NCBI GenBank assembly: GCA_002869065.1
Contig: PKTR01000002.1
Location: 744,001-808,000, forward strand
DNA from: Hyphomicrobiales bacterium
Lineage (GTDB): Bacteria; Pseudomonadota; Alphaproteobacteria; Rhizobiales; Rhodobiaceae
Reading direction: 5' to 3'
DNA: 64,000 nt
Below, one piece after another: positions 41,600 through 50,595 of this stretch. The notes under the pieces were generated by a model. It was not told where the DNA came from and made no database searches. It was given only the letters and a program-made list of their open reading frames with translations. How positions within the stretch are numbered: the stretch's first letter is position 1; each line of letters starts with the position of its first letter. Both the position numbers and the translations under genes were made by a program.

Positions 41600-42154
41600 A
41601 TGTTCATTCAGACTGAAACCACCCCCAATCCGGCAACCTTGAAGTTCCTTCCCGGCCAGGAGGTGCTCGGCAACGGCACGCTCGACATCCGTTCGGCCGA
41701 GGACGCGTCTCAGTCGCCGCTCGCCGCCCGCCTGTTCGAGATCGACGGCGTCGAGGCGGTGTTCCTCGGTAGCGACTTCATCACCGTGTCGAAGACGATC
41801 GGCGACTGGCAGCACATCAAGCCGGCCGTGCTCGGCGCCATCATGGAGCACTATCTGACCGGCGCGCCGATGCTGTCGGCCGGCAGCGCCAAGAAAGCCG
41901 GTGACGAGTTCTTCAGCGAGGACGACACGGCAATCGTCGAGACGATCAAGAACCTGCTCGACACCCGCGTCCGCCCGGCGGTCGCCCAGGACGGCGGCGA
42001 TATCACCTTCAAGGGCTTCGAGAAAGGCATCGTCTACCTGACCATGCGCGGCGCCTGCTCGGGCTGCCCGTCAGCCACGGCGACGCTGAAGGGCGGCATC
42101 GAGAACCTGCTCAAGCACTTCATCCCGGAAGTGCAGGAAGTCCGCTCGGTCTGA
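41600..42154 (+). CDS. NifU/NfuA-type iron-sulfur cluster carrier
   Basis: A 184-residue Nfu protein. The N-terminal Nfu_N domain starts MFIQTETTPNPATLKFLPG. The C-terminal NifU domain binds a cluster through C153 and C156 in RGACSGCPSATATL. It delivers Fe-S clusters to target enzymes in the cytosol. The strong AGGGAGGG at 41567-41574 is unusually far from the ATG (25 nt), but a perfect GGCGGC/GCCGCC hairpin fills the gap and could bring it close. A structured element follows at 42192-42238. Confidence 0.94.
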   Translation: MFIQTETTPNPATLKFLPGQEVLGNGTLDIRSAEDASQSPLAARLFEIDGVEAVFLGSDFITVSKTIGDWQHIKPAVLGAIMEHYLTGAPMLSAGSAKKAGDEFFSEDDTAIVETIKNLLDTRVRPAVAQDGGDITFKGFEKGIVYLTMRGACSGCPSATATLKGGIENLLKHFIPEVQEVRSV

Positions 42155-42191
42155 CCCCCTTTCGGGACGCGGACCGGCAACGAACACGCCA

Positions 42192-42238
42192 GCGGCCACC
42201 GATGCACCCGTCGTTTTCGGCGGGCGAGCGGTGGCCGC
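42192..42238. terminator. nested stem-loop between the Nfu and nitroreductase genes
   Basis: The outer stem is GCGGCCACCG/CGGTGGCCGC. The inner stem is CCCGTCG/CGGCGGG around TTTT. GTATTTTG follows, so it may terminate the Nfu transcript. It sits 36 nt before the next ATG and could also be a leader structure. Confidence 0.55.
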
Positions 42239-42274
42239 AGGTATTTTGACAAGCGATTTCAGGAGAGCCTCATC

Positions 42275-42883
42275 ATGGTCGATACGCCGCTTTTTCACAC
42301 TCCGCTGTCGGATGCCGCCCTCGACCAGCTGTTCCGGCAGGCGCGCACGCACAATGCCTGGCAGGACCGTCCCGTCGAGGACACCACGCTCAGGGCGCTG
42401 GCGGATCTGCTGAAATGGGGTCCGACGAGCGCCAACTGCTCGCCGATGCGAATCGTCTTCGTGAAGTCCGATGCGGCGAAGGAGAAGCTGCGCCCGCTCC
42501 TGATGGAGGGCAATCAGGCGAAAGTGATGGCCGCGCCGGTCACCGCGCTGCTCGGATACGACCTCGATTTCCCGGACACGTTGCCGCAGCTCTTTCCCCA
42601 TACCGACGCCCGTTCGTGGTTCGCCGGCAATGATGCGCTGATCGAGGAAACCGCTTTCCGCAATTCCTCGCTGCAGGGCGCCTACCTCATTCTGGCGGCC
42701 CGCTCGCTCGGCCTCGACACCGGCCCGATGTCCGGTTTCGACAAGCAAGGCGTGGAAAAGACATTCTTCCCAACCGGCCGAATCAAGGCCAATTTCATCT
42801 GCAGTCTGGGCTATGGCGACCCCGCCGGCCTGTTCGAACGCTCGCCGCGGTTCGATTTCGACGAATTCTGCAGCATCGTCTGA
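42275..42883 (+). CDS. nitroreductase family protein, malonic semialdehyde reductase (RutE)-like
   Basis: A 202-residue FMN-dependent reductase of the HadB/RutE branch. [56 protein letters not shown] and [16 protein letters not shown] are typical of that branch. RutE reduces malonic semialdehyde to 3-hydroxypropionate in pyrimidine breakdown, but no other rut genes are here, so the substrate is open. A GGAG lies before the ATG at 42275. Confidence 0.88.
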   Translation: MVDTPLFHTPLSDAALDQLFRQARTHNAWQDRPVEDTTLRALADLLKWGPTSANCSPMRIVFVKSDAAKEKLRPLLMEGNQAKVMAAPVTALLGYDLDFPDTLPQLFPHTDARSWFAGNDALIEETAFRNSSLQGAYLILAARSLGLDTGPMSGFDKQGVEKTFFPTGRIKANFICSLGYGDPAGLFERSPRFDFDEFCSIV

Positions 42884-42979
42884 GCCGGCCTTTCACCGGA
42901 CTTTCGTACTCGCTTTCGTGCCGCCTTAGCCGAAAGCGCGACTCGACATCTATCGCCGGTCCGGCTAAGCGCGATCATT

Positions 42980-43660
42980 ATGCGCCTTCTCGCGATCGAC
43001 ACAGCTCTGGCCAACTGCTCGGCCGCCGTCCTGGATGACTCCGGCGGCGTCGACCGCCTCGTCGTGGCCAGCGAGGAAATCGGCCGCGGCCATGCCGAGC
43101 GGCTGATGGACATGATCGGCGCGGTTCTTGCCGACGCCGAGCTCGGCTTTGCCGAACTCGACCGGGTCGTTGTCACTGTCGGCCCCGGCAGCTTCACCGG
43201 CGTACGCGTCGGCGTTGCCATGGCGCGCGGGCTCGGACTGGTGCTCGAAAAGCCGGTGATCGGCGTGACGACGCTGGCGGCCATCGCCCACGAGGTTCGC
43301 AACCAGTATCCCTCGACGCCGGTCGCGGCGGTGCTCGACGCAAAGCGCGGCGAACTCTACGGCCAGATCTTTTCGGGAAAACGGGCGCTGTGCCCGCCGG
43401 TTGCCGAATCAGCGGCGGCCTTTGCCGAGCGCCTGCCGAACGAAATCATGCTGATCGGGTCTGCCGCGCCAATGGTCGCAGAGGCCGCCGGGCAGATCGG
43501 GCATACGGCAACGGTGCTTTCCCATATCGGAGCGCCGACAGCGGCAGCGGTCGCTCGTCTCGGCCGCGAAATGCCCGCCACCGACGTACCGCCTTCGCCG
43601 CTCTATCTCAGGCCGCCTGACGCCAAGCCGCAGGAAGGCGCGCGGATCGCGCGGGCGTGA
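42980..43660 (+). CDS. tsaB: tRNA threonylcarbamoyladenosine biosynthesis protein TsaB
   Basis: TsaB is the scaffold partner of TsaD in making t6A37 of ANN-decoding tRNAs. The 226 residues have the ASKHA-like MRLLAIDTALANCSAAVL, GHAERLMDMIGAVLADA, VVTVGPGSFTGVRVGVAMARGL and LDAKRGELYGQIF. It lacks the metal-binding histidines of TsaD, as expected. It is 4 nt upstream of rimI, the classical tsaB-rimI pair, with fur and plsC downstream. Confidence 0.95.
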   Translation: MRLLAIDTALANCSAAVLDDSGGVDRLVVASEEIGRGHAERLMDMIGAVLADAELGFAELDRVVVTVGPGSFTGVRVGVAMARGLGLVLEKPVIGVTTLAAIAHEVRNQYPSTPVAAVLDAKRGELYGQIFSGKRALCPPVAESAAAFAERLPNEIMLIGSAAPMVAEAAGQIGHTATVLSHIGAPTAAAVARLGREMPATDVPPSPLYLRPPDAKPQEGARIARA

Positions 43661-43664
43661 CGCG

Positions 43665-44147
43665 ATGTGGTGGCCGTCTTCCCCGTTGATCATCGATGAC
43701 GCGACGCTCGACGACGCCGACGAGTTGAGCGCGGTTCATGCGACCGGCTTCGATCCGATGTGGAGCGGCGGAGAGATTGCCGGGCTTTTGCGCGATGAAA
43801 CCGTGTTCGGCATCGTTGCCCGGCGCGGCAGCCCGTTCGGCAGCCGCCGGCCCGTCGGCTTTGTGCTGGTACGCATGGCCGCCGACGAAGCCGAGATTTT
43901 GACGATCGCCGTCAGGCCCAGCCACCGCAAGCGCGGTGTCGGCCGTTCCCTGCTCGAAGCCGCGCTGCGCCGGCTCTACCATGATCGGATTGCCGCGCTA
44001 TTTCTCGAAGTCGACGCGGGCAACGCAGGTGCGGTGTCGCTCTATCGCAAACTCGGCTTCCGGCAGGTGGGCGAGCGAACTGGTTACTACCGGACGGGGA
44101 ACGGCGAGCGCAGCACGGCGCTTGTCATGCGGCGCGATCTTCGCTAA
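43665..44147 (+). CDS. rimI: ribosomal protein S18-alanine N-acetyltransferase-type GNAT (RimI)
   Basis: A 160-residue GNAT. DEAEILTIAVRPSHRKRGVGRSLL is the acetyl-CoA-binding motif A, and FLEVDAGNAGAVSLYRKLGFRQVGERTGYY is the RimI-type motif B. RimI acetylates the N-terminus of ribosomal protein S18. Position next to tsaB supports the assignment. The start MWWPSSPLIIDDATLDDADEL is the only ATG close to tsaB. Other GNAT activities cannot be excluded from the sequence alone. Confidence 0.88.
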   Translation: MWWPSSPLIIDDATLDDADELSAVHATGFDPMWSGGEIAGLLRDETVFGIVARRGSPFGSRRPVGFVLVRMAADEAEILTIAVRPSHRKRGVGRSLLEAALRRLYHDRIAALFLEVDAGNAGAVSLYRKLGFRQVGERTGYYRTGNGERSTALVMRRDLR

Positions 44148-44189
44148 GCCGCTAGAGTACCTGTCTGGCAAAAAAGGGCGGATTTTTAG

Positions 44190-44627
44190 GTGACACAGGC
44201 AGCGCCTTCCAAGCCGATCGAAGAATTGTGTGTCGACAAGGGCATGCGGATGACGGAACAGCGCCGCGTGATCGCGCGCGTTCTGCAGAGCTCCGAGGAC
44301 CATCCCGACGTCGAAGAGCTCTATCGCAGAGCATCCAAGATCGATCCAAACATCTCGATTTCGACGGTCTACCGGACGGTGAAGCTGTTCGAGGATGCCG
44401 GCATCATCGAACGTCACGACTTCCGCGACGGGCGTTCGCGCTACGAACCGATTTCCGAGGAACACCACGACCATCTGATCGACCTGCGTACCGGCGACGT
44501 CATCGAATTTCGTGACGAGGAGATCGAGCGGCTGCAGGACGCCATCGCCCGCCGGCTCGGCTTCCGTCTCGTCGACCACCGGCTGGAACTGTACGGCGTA
44601 CCCCTGGACGAGAAGAAATCCTCCTGA
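44190..44627 (+). CDS. Fur-family metal regulator (Fur/Mur type)
   Basis: A 145-residue winged-helix repressor. The DNA-binding helix is in ISISTVYRTVKLFEDAGII, and the metal-binding segment is EEHHDHLIDLRTGDVIEF (H92, H93, D94, H95). The zinc-binding CxxC pairs of classical Fur are absent: the only cysteine is C14. This is the pattern of alphaproteobacterial Fur/Mur, which in rhizobia often senses manganese, so metal specificity is open. It uses GTG at 44190 and lies in a tsaB-rimI-fur-plsC row. Confidence 0.9.
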   Translation: MTQAAPSKPIEELCVDKGMRMTEQRRVIARVLQSSEDHPDVEELYRRASKIDPNISISTVYRTVKLFEDAGIIERHDFRDGRSRYEPISEEHHDHLIDLRTGDVIEFRDEEIERLQDAIARRLGFRLVDHRLELYGVPLDEKKSS

Positions 44628-44631
44628 CGCC

Positions 44632-45456
44632 ATGGGCACGCTGCGCGCCGTTCTGGTGCTCATAGCGCTCGTCCCACCGACGCTGGTCGCCATTGTCCTG
44701 CAATGGTTGTTCGTCAAGCTGAACCTGCGCGCGGCCGCGCTGCTTCCCGTCTGGTGGCACCGTTACGTGCTCGCCCTGATCGGCATCCGCGTTATCGCCA
44801 AGGGCGCGCCGACGACCGCGCGGCCGATGCTGATCCTCGCCAATCACGCCTCCTGGCTCGATATCGAGATCCTCGGCTCGCTGATGCCGCTCTCCTTCAT
44901 CGCCAAGGCGGAAGTCGCCGGCTGGCCGATCTTCGGGCTGTTCGCCAAATTGCAACGCACCGTCTTCGTAGACCGCACGCGGCGTTCGAAGACCGGCGAG
45001 GTGGCGAGTGCCATCGCCGAGCGGCTGAACGACGGCGATGCCATGGTGCTGTTCGCCGAGGGCACCTCGAACGACGGCAACGGCGTGCTGCCGTTCCGTT
45101 CCGCGCTCATCGGCGCTGCCCGCAACGCGGTGCTGCATGGTGGCCACGAGCGGGTCTGGATCCAGCCGCTGTCGATCGCCTACACCACGCTCGGCGGCAT
45201 TCCGATGGGCCGCTACGAGCGGCCGCTGGTCGCCTGGTATGGCGATATGGAGATGTTCCCGCATCTGTGGGCGATCCTGAAGAAGGGCGCCATCGACGTC
45301 GAGATCCGTTGGGGCCATCCGATCCCCTATGACGAGGACAGCGACCGCAAGGCGATCGCGCTTGGCGCCGAACGCGTGGTGCGGGCGATGACGCTCGACG
45401 CTCTGCGCGGCAGCGGCACCTTCGAGACCGACAAGGTGCACGCCGAACTGTCATAG
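44632..45456 (+). CDS. 1-acyl-sn-glycerol-3-phosphate acyltransferase family (PlsC-like)
   Basis: A 274-residue membrane-anchored acyltransferase. An N-terminal hydrophobic segment (VLVLIALVPPTLVAIVLQW) precedes the catalytic NHASWLD (H72 and D77, the HX4D motif). LFAEGTSNDG is the EGT-type second motif and PLSIAY the fourth. It likely acylates lysophosphatidate or, in some relatives, ornithine lipids. It starts 4 nt after the fur stop, so it is in the same operon. The substrate is not decidable here. Confidence 0.88.
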   Translation: MGTLRAVLVLIALVPPTLVAIVLQWLFVKLNLRAAALLPVWWHRYVLALIGIRVIAKGAPTTARPMLILANHASWLDIEILGSLMPLSFIAKAEVAGWPIFGLFAKLQRTVFVDRTRRSKTGEVASAIAERLNDGDAMVLFAEGTSNDGNGVLPFRSALIGAARNAVLHGGHERVWIQPLSIAYTTLGGIPMGRYERPLVAWYGDMEMFPHLWAILKKGAIDVEIRWGHPIPYDEDSDRKAIALGAERVVRAMTLDALRGSGTFETDKVHAELS

Positions 45457-45651
45457 GCGGCCCGTAGAGTCGGTGGCGATTCCCCCGTTTTGCGCCCGGA
45501 AACATGCTCACGGGGCGGTATTTCAGGGAAGCTATTCTCAGGGCGGGGAAAACGCGATAAACGAACCGGCAGAAAACAACGGATAACGCTGCGCCCCGAC
45601 GGTGGGCGGGCAAGAATTGGCAAGGGTATCCAGCGCGGATACCGATGGTGA

Positions 45652-47070
45652 GTGGCAGTGACGAAAAACACGGGCAAAGTCTTCATCAAGACCTACGGAT
45701 GCCAGATGAACGTCTATGATTCCGAACGGATGACGGACGTGCTGGCGCCGGCCGGGTTCGAGACGACGGACGACATGGATGCCGCCGACCTGATCCTGCT
45801 CAATACCTGCCATATCCGCGAAAAGGCGGCCGAGAAGGTCTATTCCGAGCTCGGCCGGCTGCGTCAGCTGAAGGAAGCCCGCGCCGCCGACGGTCGCACG
45901 ACGATGATCGGCGTTGCCGGTTGCGTCGCGCAGGCCGAGGGCAAGGAGATCGTGCGGCGGGCGCCGGTGGTCGATTTCGTCGTCGGGCCGCAGAGCTATC
46001 ACCGCCTGCCCGGCCTCGTCGACAAGGCCCGCGCGGGGGCGCGCGCGGTGGAGACGGAGTTCCCGGCCGAGGACAAGTTCGACCATCTGCCGCCGGCCGG
46101 CGAAGCGGTTCAAAAGGCGCGTGGCTTCACCGCCTTCCTCACCGTGCAGGAAGGCTGCGACAAGTTCTGCACCTTCTGCGTCGTGCCCTATACGCGCGGC
46201 GAGGAAGTCTCGCGCCCGGTCGGGCGTATCCTGGAGGAAGCGCGGCGGCTGGCGGCGGCCGGCGTGCGCGAGGTGACGCTGCTCGGCCAGAACGTCAATG
46301 CCTTCCACGGCACCGGCCCCGACGGCCGGCCCTGGGGTCTCGGCGAACTCTTGTTCGCGCTTGCCGACATTCCCGGTCTCGACCGGCTGCGCTACACCAC
46401 CAGCCACCCGCGCGACATGGATGACGCATTGATCGCCGCGCATCGCGATCTGCCGGCGCTGATGCCCTATCTGCATCTGCCGGTGCAGTCGGGTTCGGAC
46501 CGGATCCTGAAGGCGATGAACCGCCGGCATGACCGCGACACCTATTTCCGCCTCGTCGAACGCATCCGCACCGCCCGTCCCGATATCGCGCTGTCGGGCG
46601 ATTTCATCGTCGGCTTCCCCGGCGAGAGCGATGCCGATTTCGCCGACACGATGGCGCTCATTGAACAGGTCGGCTACGCGCAGGCCTATTCGTTCAAATA
46701 CAGCCCGCGCCCGGGCACGCCGGCGGCAGAGCACGACGATCAGGTCGAGGAAGCGGTGAAGTCGGAACGGCTGACCGCGCTGCAGGAACTGCTGAATGCC
46801 CAGCAGCAGGCGTTCAACCGTGGCAAAGCGGGCACGCAGATGGATATTCTGCTCGAACGCCCCGGTCGCAAGCCCGGCCAGCTTGCGGGTCGCTCGCCGT
46901 GGCTGCAAGCTGTCCATGTCGAGGCGCCGGCGGACCTCATCGGCGAAATCGTAACAGTGCGGATCGACGATGTCGGTCCGAACAGCCTGTTCGGCACCTT
47001 GCGCGAACCGGTAGCCGCGGATAGCGGCAAGGAACTGGCCGACGCCACACAGGGAGACAGGGCTTCGTGA
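45652..47070 (+). CDS. miaB: tRNA-2-methylthio-N6-dimethylallyladenosine synthase MiaB
   Basis: MiaB is a radical SAM enzyme that adds the 2-methylthio group to i6A37 in tRNA. The 472 residues contain the N-terminal cluster cysteines C17, C53 and C91 ([25 protein letters not shown]). The radical SAM triad CDKFCTFC has cysteines at 169, 173 and 176. The TRAM domain is at the end (about 390-455). The start is a GTG; 45652 and 45658 are both possible, with a weak GGTGAG upstream. Its last bases overlap phoH in GTGA. Confidence 0.96.
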   Translation: MAVTKNTGKVFIKTYGCQMNVYDSERMTDVLAPAGFETTDDMDAADLILLNTCHIREKAAEKVYSELGRLRQLKEARAADGRTTMIGVAGCVAQAEGKEIVRRAPVVDFVVGPQSYHRLPGLVDKARAGARAVETEFPAEDKFDHLPPAGEAVQKARGFTAFLTVQEGCDKFCTFCVVPYTRGEEVSRPVGRILEEARRLAAAGVREVTLLGQNVNAFHGTGPDGRPWGLGELLFALADIPGLDRLRYTTSHPRDMDDALIAAHRDLPALMPYLHLPVQSGSDRILKAMNRRHDRDTYFRLVERIRTARPDIALSGDFIVGFPGESDADFADTMALIEQVGYAQAYSFKYSPRPGTPAAEHDDQVEEAVKSERLTALQELLNAQQQAFNRGKAGTQMDILLERPGRKPGQLAGRSPWLQAVHVEAPADLIGEIVTVRIDDVGPNSLFGTLREPVAADSGKELADATQGDRAS

Positions 47071-48107
47071 ACGATCAAACCCCCGTCAGCGATCAGACGC
47101 CGCAAAAACCGACCGCCTCGGACCTGACGCATATCGTTCTCGGCTTCGACGACAACGCCCTCGCCTGTGACCTGTTCGGCCAGTTCGACCAGAATCTGGC
47201 GCTGATCGAACAGCGGCTCGGCATCGACCTCGTCGCGCACGGCAATCAGGTGACGATCAAGGGCACCGAGGACGCCTGCGGACAGGCGCGCCACGCGCTC
47301 GAGACGCTCTATGAGCGGCTGCGCAAGGGCCATGAAATCCATCCGAGTGACGTCGATGGCGCGCTGCGCGAGGCGGTCGCCGCCGGCACCCAGCTCAATC
47401 TGCCGACGATCGAGCCGAAGGCGCGGCGCAGCTTCGCGCAGGTCTCGACACGGCGGCGCACGATCATCGCCCGTACCGCCGCGCAGGACGCCTATCTGCG
47501 GGCCATGGACCGCGCCGACCTCGTCTTCGGCACCGGGCCGGCCGGCACCGGCAAGACGTTCCTCGCGGTCGCCTATGCGGCGACGCTGCTGGAACGCGGC
47601 GAGATCTCGCGCCTCATCCTGTCGCGCCCGGCGGTGGAAGCCGGCGAACGGCTCGGCTTCCTGCCCGGCGACATGCGCGAGAAGGTCGATCCCTATCTGC
47701 GGCCGCTCTATGACGCGCTTTACGAGATGATGCCGGCGGAAAAGGTCGAGCGCGGCCTGCAGTCGGGCATGATCGAAGTGGCGCCGCTCGCCTTCATGCG
47801 CGGGCGCACGCTGTCGAACGCGGTCGTGATCCTCGACGAGGCGCAGAACACCTCGACGATGCAGATGAAGATGTTCCTGACCCGGCTCGGCGAGAATTCG
47901 AAGATGATCGTCACCGGCGATCCGAGCCAGGTCGACCTGCCGCCGGGCATCGCGTCCGGCCTCGTCAACGCGCTCGATATCCTCAACGGGGTCGAGGGCG
48001 TGGTCGAAATCCGCTTCAGCGACGCCGACGTGGTGCGCCACGAGCTGGTCGCACGCATCGTCCGCGCCTACGACAAGGCGGGACGGGGAAAGGCCGCGAA
48101 AGAATGA
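47067..48107 (+). CDS. PhoH-like ATPase (YbeZ type)
   Basis: A 346-residue cytosolic P-loop ATPase. Walker A is [11 protein letters not shown], followed by [43 protein letters not shown] (Walker B) and [26 protein letters not shown], all diagnostic. In E. coli YbeZ works with YbeY in ribosome and rRNA metabolism. Here it overlaps miaB (GTGA) and ybeY (ATGA), so the miaB-phoH-ybeY set is co-translated. Confidence 0.95.
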   Translation: MNDQTPVSDQTPQKPTASDLTHIVLGFDDNALACDLFGQFDQNLALIEQRLGIDLVAHGNQVTIKGTEDACGQARHALETLYERLRKGHEIHPSDVDGALREAVAAGTQLNLPTIEPKARRSFAQVSTRRRTIIARTAAQDAYLRAMDRADLVFGTGPAGTGKTFLAVAYAATLLERGEISRLILSRPAVEAGERLGFLPGDMREKVDPYLRPLYDALYEMMPAEKVERGLQSGMIEVAPLAFMRGRTLSNAVVILDEAQNTSTMQMKMFLTRLGENSKMIVTGDPSQVDLPPGIASGLVNALDILNGVEGVVEIRFSDADVVRHELVARIVRAYDKAGRGKAAKE

Positions 48108-48619
48108 GCGACGGCCGAATATCCGGCGATGCGCCCTTTGCCATCGCCGTCACCATCGAGGCGGCAGGCTGGCCCGACGAGGCCAGGCTGGAAGCGCTGA
48201 TCGCGCAGGCCGCGAGCGTTGCCGTCGATCTCGCCGATCTCGAAGCCCATCCGGGTTCCGAACTCAGCGTGGTGTTTACCGACGACGCGGCGATCCGCGT
48301 TCTCAACCGCGACTACCGTGGCAAGGACAAGGCGACCAACGTGCTGTCCTTCCCGCTCGATGTGGACGAGGACGGCATCGCGGGGCCGCTGATTGGCGAC
48401 ATCATTCTGGCGCGCGAGACGCTGGAACGCGAGGCGGGCGAACAGGGGGTTACATTCGAGGCCCACCTGACCCATCTGATCGTTCACGGAGTTCTTCATC
48501 TTTTCGGATATGATCACGAAACCGATGATGACGCTGAAGAGATGGAAGGCCGCGAAATCGCCATTCTCGCAGCGCTTGGTATCGCCGACCCCTACGGGAT
48601 GGACCCGGTTCGGGAATGA
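48104..48619 (+). CDS. ybeY: endoribonuclease YbeY
   Basis: YbeY is a zinc-dependent RNase involved in 16S rRNA 3'-end maturation and ribosome quality control. The 171 residues include RDYRGKDKATNVLSFP and the H3xH5xH zinc motif (H128, H132, H138 in HGVLHLFGYDH). It overlaps phoH and precedes corC, giving the conserved phoH-ybeY-corC order. An Ala-rich N-terminal region before residue 50 is a little longer than in enterobacterial YbeY, which is normal for rhizobia. Confidence 0.95.
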   Translation: MSDGRISGDAPFAIAVTIEAAGWPDEARLEALIAQAASVAVDLADLEAHPGSELSVVFTDDAAIRVLNRDYRGKDKATNVLSFPLDVDEDGIAGPLIGDIILARETLEREAGEQGVTFEAHLTHLIVHGVLHLFGYDHETDDDAEEMEGREIAILAALGIADPYGMDPVRE

Positions 48620-48724
48620 ATCTGGCGGCAATGCCGCGAATAGTTGCAACAACGGATCGCATTTTCCGCGATCCCGTGATTTGATCGGACTTTAGTTTTG
48701 AATCGACCCATGCGTTCAGGAGCC

Positions 48725-49882
48725 ATGAGCACCGCTGAATCCCAGAGCGGGACGTCCGCTGAACCGGAACCGTCCCCTAGTCCCTCTCCCCCCGCCGCCG
48801 TGGCCGAGCCGCAGCGCGAGGAGGAGACACCCACCACATCCAGTGGCGACGACGGCTGGTTCGACCGTATCAAGGGTCTGCTCGGCTTCGGAGGCAGCGA
48901 AACGCTGCGCGAGAGCATCGAGGACGCGCTGGCGCGCGACGAACAGGAACACCACCAGTTCACACCGGAAGAGCGGCTCTTGCTGCGCAACATCCTGCGG
49001 CTGCGGGAAGTGCGCATCGACGACGTGATGGTGCCGCGCGCCGACATCGACGCGGTCGAGGAGCAGACCGCGCTGGCCGACATCATCGTGATGTTCCGCG
49101 AGTCCGGTCACTCCCGCATGCCGGTCTACCGCGAGACGCTCGACGATCCGCGCGGCATGGTTCACATCAAGGATCTGATGGCGCTGATCACTGAACGGAT
49201 GATCGAGACGCCGCAGCCGCTGGCCGATGACGAAGCCGCGCCGGGCCGCGACAAGGGCGAATCCGGGACGGCCCCGCAGGCGCCATTCGATCTGTGCGCC
49301 GTCGACCTCTCCCAGCCGCTTGCCGAAACGCGCCTGATCCGGCCGGTCCTGTTCGTGCCACCGTCGATGCCGGCGCCGGACCTGATGGCCAAGATGCAGG
49401 CGACGCGCATTCAGATGGCGCTGGTGATCGACGAATATGGCGGCACCGACGGTCTGGCTTCGCTGGAAGACCTGGTGGAAACGGTCGTCGGCGACATCGA
49501 AGACGAACACGATGAAGACGACGAGCCGGTGGTCTCGCTGACCGCGGACGGCGTGTGGACGGCGGATGCGCGCGTCGCGCTCGAGGACGCCCAGCCCGTG
49601 CTCGGTCCTGAATTCGATATCGGCGAGCTCGGCGAGGAAGTCGACACGCTTGGCGGACTGTTGTTCACCCTGATCGGGCGGATCCCGGTACGCGGCGAGC
49701 TGATCGCCTCCGACGAGCTGCCGGGCTTCGAGTTCGAAGTGCTCGACGCCGATCCGCGGCGGATCAAGAAGCTGCGCATCTTCCGCCGCCGCGACGCGCG
49801 TTCGGTGGAAAGCCGCCGCCGGCTGCGCACGGTCGGTGGCACGGACAGCGGGGATGCCGCTGAAGCCAGCGAAAAGGACTGA
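48725..49882 (+). CDS. hemolysin/CorC family CBS-domain protein
   Basis: About 385 residues. An N-terminal Pro/Ser/Glu-rich region leads to a CBS pair: LREVRIDDVMVPRADIDAVEE through PVYRETLDDPRGMVHIKDLM, then LIRPVLFVPPSMPAPDLM and ALVIDEYGGTDGLASLED. An acidic linker, EDEHDEDDEP, is followed by a CorC_HlyC transporter-associated domain ending LRIFRRRD. The long form with membrane segments is absent, so this is the soluble CorC type. I use ATG 48725. ATG 48710 and TTG 48698 are alternatives; CAGGAG before 48725 is rather close. It lies 105 nt after ybeY. Confidence 0.9.
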   Translation: MSTAESQSGTSAEPEPSPSPSPPAAVAEPQREEETPTTSSGDDGWFDRIKGLLGFGGSETLRESIEDALARDEQEHHQFTPEERLLLRNILRLREVRIDDVMVPRADIDAVEEQTALADIIVMFRESGHSRMPVYRETLDDPRGMVHIKDLMALITERMIETPQPLADDEAAPGRDKGESGTAPQAPFDLCAVDLSQPLAETRLIRPVLFVPPSMPAPDLMAKMQATRIQMALVIDEYGGTDGLASLEDLVETVVGDIEDEHDEDDEPVVSLTADGVWTADARVALEDAQPVLGPEFDIGELGEEVDTLGGLLFTLIGRIPVRGELIASDELPGFEFEVLDADPRRIKKLRIFRRRDARSVESRRRLRTVGGTDSGDAAEASEKD

Positions 49883-49889
49883 CGCGGTC

Positions 49890-49916
49890 CCGGGCGCGAA
49901 CACGCGCCCGAGCTTT
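49890..49916 (+). terminator. terminator after the CorC-type gene
   Basis: CGGGCGCG (49891-49898) pairs with CGCGCCCG (49903-49910) around AACA, followed by AGCTTTCT. It sits between convergent genes. Confidence 0.65.
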
Positions 49917-49924
49917 CTACTGCC

Positions 49925-50533
49925 CTATTCGGCCTTGTCGGGAATATCGGCGATCGTCGGCACCACGGTGGCGAAGCGGTCGGCGAGCCCCGCGAGGCTT
50001 GCTTCCTTGACGATTTTCGCGGTCAGCACGTCGCCCGACACCGGCGAGGCGAGATCGCGCGTCGCCGTGCAGTCGGCGGGAATGGTGACCATAAAGCCCT
50101 GCTCGCTCGCGGCCCGCGTCGTCGCATCGACGCACATATGGTTCATAAAGCCAACGATGATCAGCTTCTTGCGGCCGTGTTCGGCGAGGATGTCGGCAAG
50201 GTTCGTGCCGGCAAAGCTGTTCGGCAGCGTCTTGCGGGTGACGGATTCGCCGATGCGCGGGCCGATATCGGCGATCGGCGCACCCTCCGGCGAAGCGGGA
50301 TCAAACAGGCCGCCCGGGCGGCCTTCGTGCACGATGTGATGAACCGGCACACCCAGACCGCGCGCACGGGTCAGAAGATCGCCGATTGCCTCGACCGCCG
50401 CGTCGATCCCTTCAAGCGGCAACTTGCCGGAGCGGTACTCTTCCTGCGCGTCGACAACGAGGATCGCCGACTCGGATAGCGCCGACGGCTTCGGCGTCAC
50501 TCCAGCCATTTCAAGAAGCGTTTGCGGCAGCAT
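49925..50533 (-). CDS. isochorismatase-family hydrolase
   Basis: A 202-residue cysteine hydrolase. The catalytic triad is D28 (ILVVDAQEEY), K101 (VTRKTLPNSF) and C134 (FMNHMCVDATTRAA). The family includes isochorismatases, nicotinamidases and ureidoacrylate hydrolases; nothing here identifies the substrate. The ATG at 50531-50533 has CTGGAGAG upstream; a start 15 codons earlier is less likely. It lies 62 nt downstream of yejF in the same orientation and may be transcribed with the peptide importer. Confidence 0.88.
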   Translation of the reverse strand: MLPQTLLEMAGVTPKPSALSESAILVVDAQEEYRSGKLPLEGIDAAVEAIGDLLTRARGLGVPVHHIVHEGRPGGLFDPASPEGAPIADIGPRIGESVTRKTLPNSFAGTNLADILAEHGRKKLIIVGFMNHMCVDATTRAASEQGFMVTIPADCTATRDLASPVSGDVLTAKIVKEASLAGLADRFATVVPTIADIPDKAE

Positions 50534-50595
50534 GGCACTCTCCAGACATGAAAGAGACAGGTCGCCGCGACGGTGCAACCGTCGCAGCGGTATTT

